From positions 1 through 64,000 of the forward strand of contig VGZC01000004.1 of NCBI GenBank assembly GCA_016872725.1: a stretch of 64,000 bases of DNA, read 5' to 3'. Shown here one piece after another: positions 25,539-36,644 of the stretch; the stretch's first letter is position 1; each line of letters begins with the position of its first letter. The notes under the pieces were generated by a model. The model did not search any database, was not told the origin of the DNA, and saw only the letters and a list, made by a program, of their open reading frames with translations. Position numbers and translations under genes: made by a program. This DNA comes from Planctomycetota bacterium. Its GTDB lineage: Bacteria; Planctomycetota; Planctomycetia; Pirellulales; Pirellulaceae.

Positions 25539-26357
25539 ATGAACGCGAATCGAATGCGAACGTTGGTCGCCGCGGCCGCCGCGACGCTCGCCACCTTGGG
25601 GGTGGCACATGGCACGGCCCGCGCCGAAGGGTGGGGCGCGCTCAAGGTCCAATTCGTAATTGACGGAAAAGCCGCCGATGCGGCGCCCTTGTCAATCACC
25701 AAGGACCCGGAATACTGCGGCAAGTTCGGACTCAAGGACGAATCGGTCGTTGTGAACCCCGAGAACGGCGGAATCGCCAACGTCGCCGCGTTCCTGTATG
25801 TCGGCCGGACCGACAAGGTGAAGCCGACGATCCATCCTGATCTCGCGAAGATGGCCGATTCGGTGGCGAAGGTCGACAACAATGAATGCCGTTTCGCGCC
25901 GCGGATCGGCGTGATCTGGACGAAGCAGAAGGTCGAATTCGGGAATTCGGATACCGTGGTGCACAACATGAATGTCGCCACGGTCAACGCCGCGAACCCC
26001 CAGATGAACCAACTCATCCCCGCCGGCAAGAACATCACCCACTCGTTCAAGGCCGAGGAGGCTTTGCCGATTCCCGTCTCGTGCAATATTCATCCGTGGA
26101 TGAAGGGATACCTGGTCATCCGCGATACGCCGTACGCGGCGGTCAGTGATAAGGACGGGAATCTGACGATCGATAAGCTCCCGGCGGGCAAGTGGAAGTT
26201 CCGGGTCTGGCAGGAATCGGCGGGATATATTCAGGAGCCGACGGTCGGGGGCAAGAAGCAGTCGTGGAAGCGCGGCGAGGTCGAGGTCGAAATCAAGGAT
26301 GGACAGACCACCGATCTGGGCGTGGCCAAGATCGCGGCGGCCGCGTTCAAGAAATAG
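25539..26357 (+). CDS. Exported cupredoxin with amicyanin-like copper motif
   Basis: A 272-residue periplasmic protein with a signal peptide (1-29, cut near ARAEG). A type 1 copper site is visible: His142 (VVHNMNV), then CNIHPWM giving Cys182, His185 and Met188. C-x2-H-x2-M is the loop of amicyanin; plastocyanin has a longer one. After the copper loop comes a carboxypeptidase-regulatory-like beta domain (DGNLTIDKLPAGKWKFRVW). AAGGA lies 8 bases before the ATG. It follows the octahaem cytochrome and precedes a paralogue, so it is a candidate electron carrier or complex subunit. Confidence 0.85.
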   Translation: MNANRMRTLVAAAAATLATLGVAHGTARAEGWGALKVQFVIDGKAADAAPLSITKDPEYCGKFGLKDESVVVNPENGGIANVAAFLYVGRTDKVKPTIHPDLAKMADSVAKVDNNECRFAPRIGVIWTKQKVEFGNSDTVVHNMNVATVNAANPQMNQLIPAGKNITHSFKAEEALPIPVSCNIHPWMKGYLVIRDTPYAAVSDKDGNLTIDKLPAGKWKFRVWQESAGYIQEPTVGGKKQSWKRGEVEVEIKDGQTTDLGVAKIAAAAFKK

Positions 26358-26548
26358 CGAACGCCGGGTATCCGGCGATTCGATACTCGAAATCCGATGA
26401 TCTCCGCACGTCGGCAGGACGGCGGATGGGGGAGGCTCGCGCCGCGGGTTTCCGCCAACCGCCGTCCGATCGGCGTTCTTGCGGGAATGGATTTGGACGC
26501 GTTTCGTGAGGTCCTGGTTTGTTTGTTGTCGCGGTTGGGGGGCAACGC

Positions 26549-27490
26549 ATGCGAAGCAGGCTCGGGATGTCGGACCTTCCGCGACGCGTCACCGCCACGA
26601 TCGTATCGACGTTGCTTGCGGTCGTCGGCTGTGCCCGCGCGCTGCCCGATGATGCGAGGGCCGATCCGGACGCCGTGCGGGCGATTCGCGCGTCGCTCGA
26701 CGCCAAGCCCGCGGCCTCCGAACCCGAAAGCGGTTCGGTCGCCGCCACACCCACGGGATTCGCCGATTTCACGGGTATGTTTCGCGTCGACGGAGATCCG
26801 CCCGCCATGCCGCCGGTCCGCGTGGAAGGCGGCGACGCGGCCTATTGCGCTCCCGGCGGCAAGGCGCCTCCCGCCGAAACGGTCGTCGTCGGCCCGGGCG
26901 GCGGGCTTGCCCATGTGCTTGTCGCCCTCGACTCCAAGATTCCCGCCGAATGGGAACACGAACGCTACGCGGCGGCCCGGGACGCCTTGCTGACCGGCGA
27001 TCAGGCGTTCGATCAGAAAGGATGCCGGTTCCTCACCCATGTCTTCGCGATGCGGGCGACGCAATCGGTCGAGGTGCGCAACAGCGACTCGGTGTCGCAT
27101 AACACGAACATCGCCGCCAAAGGCAAGGCCCGGATCACGAACGACGTCATCCCGGGGGGAAGCAAGTCGATCTACGCGCCCGGCGGACCTTCCGGCATTC
27201 CGTTCGACGTGGGCTGCAACATCCATCCGTGGATGCGGGCCTACATGTTTGTCGCCGAATCTCCGTATTTCAGCGTCACCAATCTCGAAGGCCAGTTCGA
27301 ACTCCGGGGACTGCCCGCCGGCGTCGAGCTGACGTTCCGGGTCTGGCACGAGACGCTTGGCGGGAAATGGGATTCGGCGACCGTGAACGGAGCGGCGGCG
27401 GGCTGGTCACGAGGGAAGTTCGCCATCACGTTACAGCCGGGTCAATCCGAGAACTGGGAAATCGTCGTGGACGCGGCGGCCTTCCGGTAA
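26549..27490 (+). CDS. Cupredoxin lipoprotein, paralogue of the preceding gene
   Basis: A 313-residue lipoprotein (signal ends AVVGC, Cys28) with a low-complexity linker to about residue 68. The second half matches the preceding protein: His184 (SVSHNTNI), then Cys223, His226 and Met229 in CNIHPWM, followed by the same regulatory-like beta domain (LEGQFELRGLPAGVELTFRVW). Two additional Cys residues (100, 159) could form a disulfide. The lipid anchor would tether it to a membrane, unlike its soluble sister. The start at 26549 follows a GGGGGG stretch; upstream TTG codons lack a signal peptide context. Confidence 0.82.
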   Translation: MRSRLGMSDLPRRVTATIVSTLLAVVGCARALPDDARADPDAVRAIRASLDAKPAASEPESGSVAATPTGFADFTGMFRVDGDPPAMPPVRVEGGDAAYCAPGGKAPPAETVVVGPGGGLAHVLVALDSKIPAEWEHERYAAARDALLTGDQAFDQKGCRFLTHVFAMRATQSVEVRNSDSVSHNTNIAAKGKARITNDVIPGGSKSIYAPGGPSGIPFDVGCNIHPWMRAYMFVAESPYFSVTNLEGQFELRGLPAGVELTFRVWHETLGGKWDSATVNGAAAGWSRGKFAITLQPGQSENWEIVVDAAAFR

Positions 27491-27538
27491 CGCGGCCTTG
27501 GGCGATCCGGCGGGGACCTTGCATCGACTGAGACGAAC

Positions 27539-28795
27539 ATGAAACAGGACAAGGCCGGGCGTCCGTTCCGAATCGGACCGACGTGGATCGCGGCGATCGC
27601 GTGCCTGGCCGCGCCGGGCTGCGGCTTGGTCGCTCCCGAACCGCGGTTCCGGACCAACGAGGCGTACCTCATCAATCAGGAAATCAAGCAGGGCGACCTC
27701 GAACAGTCCGATCGGACCGTACTGCGCCGGAACTTGAAGAACCTGATGGTCGCGGCGTTCGGGACTCCCAACGAGCCGCATGTGCCCGAACTCGAAGGCA
27801 TCGACGCGAAGCAGCTCTTCGATCCCGCGAAGCTCGCCATCGCCGCGGGGCCGGTCGCGAGCGATCGGTTCGGAGCGCCGAAGGGCCTCTATCGCGAACA
27901 CTGTGCCCATTGCCACGGAATCACGGGTGACGGAAACGGTTCGACCGCGGCGTTCCTGAATCCCTATCCTCGGGACTATCGGCGCGGCCTGTTCAAGTTC
28001 AAGTCGACTCCGGGCGCGGAGCCTCCGACGCACGACGACTTGCTTCGCGTCATGACGAACGGGGTCCCCGGCACGGCGATGCCTTCCTTCCGCCTGCTGA
28101 ACGGTGACGAGATCGACGCGCTCATCCATTACGTGCGTTACCTGGCGATCCGCGGTCAGGTCGAACGGGCGCTGATCGAGTATTCGTTCCAGGGTGAGCT
28201 GGATCTTGTCGAAGCGACGCGGGAGACGTTGAGCGAGCCGGAAAGCGCTGCGTTCGTGAAATCGGAGATCGTCGCGGTCGCGACGCGATGGCGGCAGACC
28301 GAGACGCTGGCGACGACCGTGCCGTCGCCCCCCGCCGACTTCGAATCGGCCGCATCGATCGAACGGGGCCGGTCGTTGTTTTTCGGCCCGATCGCGAGCT
28401 GCGTCAAATGCCACGGCGAAACGGCGCTCGGCGACGGCACGACGACGGACTACGACGAATGGGCCAAGGAGCTGATGCCCAATGAACCCGACAAGCTCGC
28501 GAGGTTCCTCGATCGCGGAGCCGCGCTCGAACCGCGAACCATCCGTCCGCGCAACCTGAGACTCAACGTGTTCCGAGGCGGGCGTCGGCCCGTCGATCTG
28601 TACTGGCGGCTCCACAACGGAATCCTCGCGTCCGGAATGCCGGCCGCGTCGATGCGGAGCGACGGCGCGGGTGACGACGATCCGAGACTCGCGCCCGACG
28701 ACCTTTGGCATCTCGTGGCCTACGTGCGCAGCCTGCCGTATGACGCGTTGAGCTCGCCGAGGGACGCGGTCAGCTACCAGCGGGAGCGGCCATGA
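27539..28795 (+). CDS. Dihaem cytochrome c lipoprotein
   Basis: A 418-residue protein with a lipoprotein-like N-terminus (AAPGC, Cys28) and two CxxCH sites: CAHCH (122-126) and CVKCH (288-292). Each is followed by a cytochrome c tail with a likely axial Met (GVPGTAMPSF for the first; NGILASGMPAAS for the second) and a WHLVAYVRSLPY helix at the end. This is a two-domain class I cytochrome, membrane-tethered in the periplasm. It lies between the copper proteins and the oxidase genes, so it probably passes electrons to the Cu_A site of CoxB. Confidence 0.9.
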   Translation: MKQDKAGRPFRIGPTWIAAIACLAAPGCGLVAPEPRFRTNEAYLINQEIKQGDLEQSDRTVLRRNLKNLMVAAFGTPNEPHVPELEGIDAKQLFDPAKLAIAAGPVASDRFGAPKGLYREHCAHCHGITGDGNGSTAAFLNPYPRDYRRGLFKFKSTPGAEPPTHDDLLRVMTNGVPGTAMPSFRLLNGDEIDALIHYVRYLAIRGQVERALIEYSFQGELDLVEATRETLSEPESAAFVKSEIVAVATRWRQTETLATTVPSPPADFESAASIERGRSLFFGPIASCVKCHGETALGDGTTTDYDEWAKELMPNEPDKLARFLDRGAALEPRTIRPRNLRLNVFRGGRRPVDLYWRLHNGILASGMPAASMRSDGAGDDDPRLAPDDLWHLVAYVRSLPYDALSSPRDAVSYQRERP

Positions 28796-28922
28796 CGGGC
28801 CGGCCGGTTCGACGATCGGCGGCCCGTTCCGCCGGATCGCGCGGCGCGTGCGGAAGGCCGTCGCCGCGAAAAGGACGATATCCGCGACGCATGGGACTAC
28901 GACGACGCATGGGAGTGGGAAC

Positions 28923-29747
28923 GTGAACCGAACCGTCGATCGCCTGTGGAGCTTGTTCTTCCTGATGGTTCCCGTCCTCGGAGTCGGCGTCTTCGTTTGG
29001 GCGATGGCGGACATCTATCCGATGCAAGGCCATTGGCTGCCGGAGAACGTCGACGAGCAAGGGGGCATCATCGACGGGCTCTTCCTGTTCATCCTCGCGC
29101 TGACCGGGATCATCTTCGTCGGGACGGGAGTCGCGCTCTTCGTGTTCCTCTGGCGCTACGCGGCTTCGGTACGTTCCGAATCGGTCGCATACACGCACGG
29201 CAGCCACACGCTCGAAGTCGTCTGGTCGATCATTCCGGCCGCGACGCTCCTCTTCATCGCGATCTACCAGATGAACGCGTGGGCCGACGCGAAGTTGCGC
29301 CGCCCGTCGGTCGTGATCGACGGCAAGCGCGAGCCAAGACCTCCGATCGCGGAAGTCACCGGCCGGCAGTTCGAGTGGCGCATCCGATACGCGGGAGCGG
29401 ACGGAGCGGTGGGGACGAAAGACGATCTGTTCACGGTGAACGAATTGCGTCTTCCCGCGAACGAGGAGATCGTGCTGTCGATCAAGACCGAGGACGTCCT
29501 TCACAGTTTCTTCCTTCCCAATCTGCGGATCAAACAGGACGTTGTTCCGGGTATGAAACAACTCGTCTGGTTCCGCCCCACCCGGACGGGATCGTACGAC
29601 ATCGTTTGCGCCGAACTGTGCGGCTGGGGCCACTATAAGATGCGGGGACGGCTGGAACTCATGACGCGCGAGGCGTTCGATGCGTGGTATCGGGTCGAGT
29701 TCGCGCAGCAGGAGACGTCCTCCTTCGAACCGCCCGCGGCGGAATAG
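28923..29747 (+). CDS. coxB: Cytochrome c oxidase subunit II
   Basis: A 274-residue subunit with two N-terminal spans (about 8-28 and 50-78) and a periplasmic Cu_A domain. The Cu_A ligands are His194 (VLHSFFLPN), Cys229, Cys233, His237 and Met240 in CAELCGWGHYKM. The QFEWRIRYAG segment is the conserved aromatic electron-entry region. There is no fused cytochrome c domain. A GTG at 28923 preceded by GGGA gives a compact N-terminus before the first span; an upstream in-frame GTG at 28848 would add 25 residues. It heads the coxB-coxA-ctaA-ctaB-coxC group. Confidence 0.95.
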   Translation: MNRTVDRLWSLFFLMVPVLGVGVFVWAMADIYPMQGHWLPENVDEQGGIIDGLFLFILALTGIIFVGTGVALFVFLWRYAASVRSESVAYTHGSHTLEVVWSIIPAATLLFIAIYQMNAWADAKLRRPSVVIDGKREPRPPIAEVTGRQFEWRIRYAGADGAVGTKDDLFTVNELRLPANEEIVLSIKTEDVLHSFFLPNLRIKQDVVPGMKQLVWFRPTRTGSYDIVCAELCGWGHYKMRGRLELMTREAFDAWYRVEFAQQETSSFEPPAAE

Positions 29748-29840
29748 GATCGCGCCGGGCCGCCGATCGTCGAGTTCGGCGGACGCGGGCTTCCGCGATC
29801 GGGGATGGGAAACCGGGGAATCGGATGGCGAGGAACGGGA

Positions 29841-31646
<1,806 letters not shown>

Positions 31647-31657
31647 GCTTGGGGTTC

Positions 31658-32749
31658 ATGATCGAAACGCGTCCGCGATCGCGAGCCGATGCCATCCCGC
31701 CGCAAGGCGACGGGTCCTGGCCGCGCTCGCGCTCCGCGTGGCCCGCTCGGCTCTCGGCGTGCGTCGTGGCCGCGACATTCCCGTTGATCTGGGTTGGGGG
31801 GCTGGTGACGACGTACGACGCCGGCATGGCGGTCGAGGACTGGCCGGGCACGTACGGTTACAACTTGTTTCTTTATCCGTGGACGACGTGGTGGGCCGGA
31901 CCATTCGACCTGTTCATCGAACACGGCCACCGACTGCTCGGCGCGCTTGTCGGCGTGCTGACGATCGGATTGGCGGCCGTGACGTTCGCGTGCGACCCGC
32001 GCGCCTCGGCGCGCGGCGCCGCGGTCGGCGCTCTGGTCCTCGTCTGCCTCCAAGGCGGGCTGGGCGGACTCCGCGTACTCCTCGATGCGCGCGCGCTCGC
32101 GATGGCGCACGGATGCGTGGGGCCCGCGTTCCTCGCGTACGCCGTCGCGATGTCCGTCCATCTGGTTCCCTCGCGAGCTCGGACGGGATCGTGCGAGTCC
32201 GGGCGGTCCGGCGCCGGCCGAGTGCCGCTCACCGGCCCCGCGCCCGAACGGGCGCCGCTCAAGACGGCCGCGCTGGCGACGGCGTTCGTCTATCTCCAGT
32301 TGATCCTCGGCGCCTATATCCGCCACATCCCGGTCGACGCTTCCGTGAATGCGTTTCGGTTCGCCGTGCTCTTTCATTTGGCATTGGCGGTCGTGGTGTT
32401 CGCGTACGCGCTCGCCTTGGCGTGGAGTCTGCGGCGAGCGCGGTCGGGCCTTCGGTTGCTCGCCGCCTCGCTCGGCGCGGCGACCGTCGCCCAACCGGGT
32501 CTGGGAGCGGCCGTTTGGGTGGTCAAGTACGGATGGCCGTTCGGGCTCAGCGAGACCTATGCGATCGCGGGATCGACGATCGTCGCGAACAGTTTCTGGC
32601 AGGCGATGACCGTTACCGCGCATGTCGCGATCGGATCGGCGATACTCGGAATCAGTACGGCGATCACGGCCGTCTTGGCTCGCAGGTCGGGATGGGGCGC
32701 GGCGGCGGTCGTCGAACCGTGGACAGTCGTGGGAGGCGCGGCGCGATGA
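31658..32749 (+). CDS. ctaA: Haem A synthase
   Basis: A 363-residue, eight-span protein of the COX15/CtaA family that converts haem O to haem A. Family marks are GGLVTTYDAGMAVEDWP near the start, EHGHRLLGALVG and LARTR-like loops, and paired His positions in both halves (EHGHR, AHGCVG; HIPVDASVNAFRF, HLALAVVV, TAHVAIG). The start at 31658 lies 11 bases after the coxA stop, with GGGG just upstream. It overlaps ctaB by ATGA, so the haem A pathway genes are translationally coupled. Confidence 0.92.
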   Translation: MIETRPRSRADAIPPQGDGSWPRSRSAWPARLSACVVAATFPLIWVGGLVTTYDAGMAVEDWPGTYGYNLFLYPWTTWWAGPFDLFIEHGHRLLGALVGVLTIGLAAVTFACDPRASARGAAVGALVLVCLQGGLGGLRVLLDARALAMAHGCVGPAFLAYAVAMSVHLVPSRARTGSCESGRSGAGRVPLTGPAPERAPLKTAALATAFVYLQLILGAYIRHIPVDASVNAFRFAVLFHLALAVVVFAYALALAWSLRRARSGLRLLAASLGAATVAQPGLGAAVWVVKYGWPFGLSETYAIAGSTIVANSFWQAMTVTAHVAIGSAILGISTAITAVLARRSGWGAAAVVEPWTVVGGAAR

Positions 32750-33678
32750 GCAGCTTGACGGCATCGGGACCGATGATCGCCGAATCGTCCGTTGCGCGGG
32801 TTCCCGCGGTCGTCGGCGACCTGCTGCGTCTCACGCGACCCCGGATCGCCGTGATGATCCTGGTCGCCGTGGGCGCGTCGTGTTTTGTCGCCGCGTGGGG
32901 AGCGCCGGATGCGGGACTTCTCTGGAGCGCCGTCCTGGGGACCGGATTGGTCGCGGCGAGTTCGAGCGCGGCGAATCAATGGCTCGAACGCGACACCGAC
33001 GCGCTCATGCGGCGCACGGCGCGGCGCCCGATCCCCGCTCGGCGGTTGGCCGCGCGGCACGTCTTTCCCTTCGTCGCGCTGACCGGCGCGGGCGGCCTCG
33101 CGTGGCTGGCGGGCGCCGCCGGGTGGAGCCCCGCGGGATGGGCCGCCCTGTCGTGGCTCTTGTATGTCGGCGCTTACACGCCCCTCAAACGGTATTCACC
33201 GTGGAGCACGGGGATCGGAGCCGTCGCCGGAGCCCTTCCCGTCGTGGTGGCGTGGACGGCCGTCGGAGCCCCGCTCGGCTGGCGCTGCGGCGCGCTGTTC
33301 ACCTGGATGTTCCTTTGGCAGTTCCCCCACTTCATGGCGGTCGCCTGGATTCATCGCGACGACTATGCCCGCGCGGGTCTCAGGATGATGACCGTCGTCG
33401 ACCGGTCGGGCGTTCAAGCGGGCGTGCACGCCGTGCTCGGTTCGGTCGCCATGATCCCCGTCACGCTGGCGCCCGCGATCATGGTCCGCACGCAAGGCGG
33501 CGCGTGGATCGCCGCGGCGGCGATCGTGCTGGGCGGCCTGATGCTCGGCGCCTCGTTCCATTTCCTGTTTCAGCGGACGCTGCGATCGGCGCGGCTATTG
33601 CTGCGGGTCTCGCTGGTCTATCTGCCGCTGATGTTCGCGTTGTTGGCCCTGACGACAGTTCTCGGCAGCTGGAGGTAG
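32746..33678 (+). CDS. ctaB: Protohaem IX farnesyltransferase (haem O synthase)
   Basis: A 310-residue UbiA-family membrane prenyltransferase. The first Asp-rich motif is NQWLERDTDALMRRT, the second is HRDDYARAGLRMM, and LTRPRIAVMILVAVGA, YTPLKRYSPWSTGIGAVAGALP-type loops and FMFLWQFPHFMA-like sequence are typical. It adds a farnesyl tail to haem B, supplying CtaA. The ATG at 32746 overlaps the ctaA stop; coxC begins 12 bases downstream. Confidence 0.96.
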   Translation: MSSLTASGPMIAESSVARVPAVVGDLLRLTRPRIAVMILVAVGASCFVAAWGAPDAGLLWSAVLGTGLVAASSSAANQWLERDTDALMRRTARRPIPARRLAARHVFPFVALTGAGGLAWLAGAAGWSPAGWAALSWLLYVGAYTPLKRYSPWSTGIGAVAGALPVVVAWTAVGAPLGWRCGALFTWMFLWQFPHFMAVAWIHRDDYARAGLRMMTVVDRSGVQAGVHAVLGSVAMIPVTLAPAIMVRTQGGAWIAAAAIVLGGLMLGASFHFLFQRTLRSARLLLRVSLVYLPLMFALLALTTVLGSWR

Positions 33679-33690
33679 CGACGTCGAGCC

Positions 33691-34875
33691 ATGGACGAAT
33701 CCGTTCACCATGAAACCGGTCACGCGGCGGCGAAGCTGCGGTATCAACCGGCCCTCCCGATCCCCAACGGCAAGCTGTGCCTCTGGCTGTTCCTCTCGAC
33801 CGAGATCATGTTCTTCGCGGGACTGATCGGCACCTACATCGTGCTCCGGTTCGGAGCGCCGCGGGGCACATGGCCGTCGCCGCACGATGTGCACGTGGTC
33901 GAACTGATCGGAGCGGCGAACACGTTCGTCCTGATCTTCTCGAGCTTCACCGTGGTGCTCGCGCTCGAGTTCGCGAAGGCCAACAAGGCCGCGCTTGCCA
34001 AGTCGGCGCTCGCCGCGACGTTTGTGCTCGGCGGCGTCTTTCTCGTCGTGAAGGGTTATGAATACTCGGCGAAGTTCCGACACGGCGTCTATCCGTCGGC
34101 GCCCCACAGCCTGCTCTACGATCGAGCCGACGTGAACTACTCGGCGGCCGTCAAGGCCCATCTGACGGCGATGCGGGCGAAGCTGGAATCCCGAAAGACG
34201 GAACTCGCCTCGCGCGACGCCTCGCTTCCGGAATCCGACCAGCGGCGACTTGACCTGATCGGCGTGCTGCAGCGCGATCTCGTTCAGTGGACCGATCTCC
34301 GAGCAACCCACGCATCGGATCCGTTCGTCGGCGACGACGCGCTCCTCGTGATGGCCCAGATGATCTATCCGCTCCACGCGCATGAAGCGGCGGCTCGAAG
34401 CGCGCGGGAGCGGGAAATCGCCGAATTGACCGCGACATTGGCGAGCCTTCCGAGGGTGAAAGGGATCGGCGAACACGTTCCGCCGATGGCGCATCGGGAA
34501 ACCGATGCCGCGACAGGGCAGGGGACTCCCGCCGAAATCACCGGACAAGCCGTCCTCGACGACCCGCAACGGATCGGCGCACGGATCGAACTCCTTCGCC
34601 GCGCCGACTCCGGGGAGTGGCCCCACGGACTCAATGAAGGGGAATCGTGGCTGCGTTTGCCGATGCACATCCCGAGCGGCCATTTGTGGGCGAGCACCTA
34701 TTTCCTGCTCACGGGTTTCCACGCATTCCATGTGCTCGTGGGACTCCTTGTGTTCGCGCTCGCCTTACCCCTCCGGCTCGACGCGCGGCGCGCGGGATTG
34801 CTCGAAAACGCCGGCCTCTATTGGCATTTTGTCGATCTCGTTTGGATCTTCCTGTTCCCCATGCTGTATTCGTGA
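33691..34875 (+). CDS. coxC: Cytochrome c oxidase subunit III with large coiled-coil insertion
   Basis: A 394-residue protein; five-span CoxC proteins are usually near 200. The family parts are intact: [21 protein letters not shown] at the start, the EYSAKF segment (124-129), and the second half [18 protein letters not shown] with the closing [17 protein letters not shown]. About 195 residues (134-328) are inserted between the third and fourth spans, with charged heptad-like stretches ([31 protein letters not shown]). The insertion would lie on the outer face. It may contact the multihaem cytochrome or the lipoprotein carriers (inference). Confidence 0.92.
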   Translation: MDESVHHETGHAAAKLRYQPALPIPNGKLCLWLFLSTEIMFFAGLIGTYIVLRFGAPRGTWPSPHDVHVVELIGAANTFVLIFSSFTVVLALEFAKANKAALAKSALAATFVLGGVFLVVKGYEYSAKFRHGVYPSAPHSLLYDRADVNYSAAVKAHLTAMRAKLESRKTELASRDASLPESDQRRLDLIGVLQRDLVQWTDLRATHASDPFVGDDALLVMAQMIYPLHAHEAAARSAREREIAELTATLASLPRVKGIGEHVPPMAHRETDAATGQGTPAEITGQAVLDDPQRIGARIELLRRADSGEWPHGLNEGESWLRLPMHIPSGHLWASTYFLLTGFHAFHVLVGLLVFALALPLRLDARRAGLLENAGLYWHFVDLVWIFLFPMLYS

Positions 34876-34882
34876 GGATGCC

Positions 34883-35338
34883 ATGTCGGTCCCCAACGCG
34901 CCGCACGCGGCGACTCCTTCGAGCGACGCGCACGCGGAGCGCTCGCATTCCGGCGCCGGTCTTCGGACGTTCCTTTTCGTATTCGGCGGCCTGCTGTTGC
35001 TCACGGCATGTTCCTATCTGACGTTCCGCCTCGCGGCGGACGCGCCCGCGATCCGGTGGCCGTTGATGATGGCCATTTCATGCGTGAAAGCACTGCTTGT
35101 GATCTCGTTCTTCATGCACCTGATCTGGGAAACCCGTTGGAAATACGTCTTGACGATCCCCGCGTCGATCATGAGCCTCCTGCTGATCGCGCTGCTCATC
35201 CCCGACATCGGGTTGCGGTCACGGAAATATTCGGAAGAGCGGCTGCGCAACGCGGCCCGGCCCCGAGTCGGGAATGCGGGCGATGAACACGGGCCCGCGC
35301 CCCATCGGCCGCGACCCGCCGTCGACCCACCGCGCTAA
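34883..35338 (+). CDS. Cytochrome c oxidase subunit IV-like membrane protein
   Basis: A 151-residue protein with three spans: FLFVFGGLLLLTACSYLTFRL, then WPLMMAISCVKALLVISFFMHL, then YVLTIPASIMSLLLIALLIP. The KALLVISFFMHL segment is the hallmark of prokaryotic COX4/CyoD-like small subunits. A Ser/His-rich tail of about 30 residues precedes the first span and a Pro/Arg-rich tail follows the last. It starts 8 bases after coxC with GAGGA just upstream and completes the oxidase gene set. Confidence 0.88.
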   Translation: MSVPNAPHAATPSSDAHAERSHSGAGLRTFLFVFGGLLLLTACSYLTFRLAADAPAIRWPLMMAISCVKALLVISFFMHLIWETRWKYVLTIPASIMSLLLIALLIPDIGLRSRKYSEERLRNAARPRVGNAGDEHGPAPHRPRPAVDPPR

Positions 35339-35371
35339 ACGCCTGAAACCGTGCGACAAGTCGCCATGGAG

Positions 35372-35400
35372 TTGTTTCCGACACGAGGGTGGCCAATAAT
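35372..35400 (+). promoter_or_regulatory. Candidate promoter of the sco operon
   Basis: TTGTTT, a 17-bp spacer and AATAAT (5 of 6 to TATAAT) lie in the 139-bp gap before the Sco gene. It suggests the accessory genes can be transcribed separately from coxBAC. Confidence 0.4.
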
Positions 35401-35477
35401 CCAATCAGGCGGTCGTCGAAACGGTCCGCCGCGCCTCCCAAAAAACGAACCGTGTCACGCGATTGGAGTTCCGGGTA

Positions 35478-36194
35478 ATGAGTCGAGGTGTGATTGTCTG
35501 GCTGGCGACGCTGCTGATCCTCGCGGGGGCCGGGACCGTTTGGACGGCCGTCCGTTTGGCGCAGCGGAACCGCGATTTGCCGGTCGAGACCTTGGCCGTC
35601 GCCGACGCGCCTCCGGGAAGCGATCAACCGCTGCTCAAGGAGTTCACGCTGACCGAACGGACCGACCGGGCGATGGGAAGCCGCGATCTACTCGGCCATG
35701 TCTGGATCGGCAGTTTCTTCTTCGCCAGTTGTCCGGGAAGCTGTCGGACGCAGAATCTCGAGTTGATGGCTCTGCAAAACGAATTCGCCAAGAAGGGGGT
35801 GAAGATCGTCAGCATCACGTGCGATCCCACAACGGACACCACCGCCAAGCTCCGCGAATACGCCGAATCGTTCAGCGCCGTTCCGGACGCATGGTATTTC
35901 CTCACCGGAGATCTCGCGTATATCCGCCGAGTCGGAACGGAGTTCTTTCGCGTGTGGGTGGACGAGCGGGGACACATGGACCGGTTCCTTGCGGTCGACA
36001 AGTGGGGCAACGTGCGAGGCCATTTCGATTGGCACGACAAGGCCCGGCTGAAGGATCTCGGCGCGATGCTCGATCTCCTGCTCGCCGAAACCGAACCACC
36101 CGCCGATGTGACGCCCGTGATGAAGACGGCCCAGCACTCGGGCGAGTCGATCGGATCGGAAGACGCGTCGCGGGACGCTCAAGAGACTCGATGA
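35478..36194 (+). CDS. Sco1/SenC-family copper chaperone
   Basis: A 238-residue membrane-anchored thioredoxin-fold protein. One N-terminal span (5-26) is followed by the copper motif CPGSC (Cys85, Cys89) and the distal ligand His166 in GHMDRFLAVDKWG. Family landmarks are WIGSFFFASCPGSC, ITCDPTTDTTAKLREYA and FLTGDLAYIRRV. It is expected to load copper into the Cu_A site of CoxB. The start at 35478 follows GGAG 9 bases upstream. It overlaps the DUF420 gene by ATGA. Confidence 0.93.
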   Translation: MSRGVIVWLATLLILAGAGTVWTAVRLAQRNRDLPVETLAVADAPPGSDQPLLKEFTLTERTDRAMGSRDLLGHVWIGSFFFASCPGSCRTQNLELMALQNEFAKKGVKIVSITCDPTTDTTAKLREYAESFSAVPDAWYFLTGDLAYIRRVGTEFFRVWVDERGHMDRFLAVDKWGNVRGHFDWHDKARLKDLGAMLDLLLAETEPPADVTPVMKTAQHSGESIGSEDASRDAQETR

Positions 36195-36625
36195 TTGCCG
36201 TTCTCCCCCATATCAACGCGGGATTGAACGCGATCGCGGCGATGCTGCTCGTCGCGGGATCGGTTTTCATTCGGGCGGGCCGTGAGCGGGCGCATCGGAC
36301 CGCGATGCTCGGAGCGCTCGGCGTCTCGCTGCTTTTCCTCGTCGGGTACGCCATCCACCATATGGCGATCGGGGGAAGCCGCCGGTTTCCTCCGGACGCG
36401 CCGTCCGCGGCGCGTGCCGTGTATCTGTTCGTTCTGGCGACGCACGCCGTCCTCGCCGCGGCCACGCCGTTCCTCGCCGTCGCGACCGCGGTCCTCGGCA
36501 TCCTCGATCGGCGTTCCGCCCATCGGCGGCTTGCCCGATGGACGCTCCCCGTTTGGTGGTATGTTTCCGTGACGGGGATCGTCGTTTACGCGATGCTGTA
36601 CCACCTGTATGATACGAACGGTTGA
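36191..36625 (+). CDS. DUF420 (YozB-like) membrane protein
   Basis: A 144-residue protein with four spans. The typical DUF420 features are the starting LPHINAGLNAIAAMLLVAGSVFI, RERAHRTAMLGALGVSLLFLVGYAIHH, and the closing HRRLARWTLPVWWYVSVTGIVVYAMLYHLY. This family is usually encoded beside oxidase or Sco genes and is thought to help assemble haem-copper oxidases; its exact reaction is unknown. The start codon overlaps the Sco stop. Confidence 0.9.
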   Translation: MIAVLPHINAGLNAIAAMLLVAGSVFIRAGRERAHRTAMLGALGVSLLFLVGYAIHHMAIGGSRRFPPDAPSAARAVYLFVLATHAVLAAATPFLAVATAVLGILDRRSAHRRLARWTLPVWWYVSVTGIVVYAMLYHLYDTNG

Positions 36626-36644
36626 GTCGATCGGGAGTCGGGTC

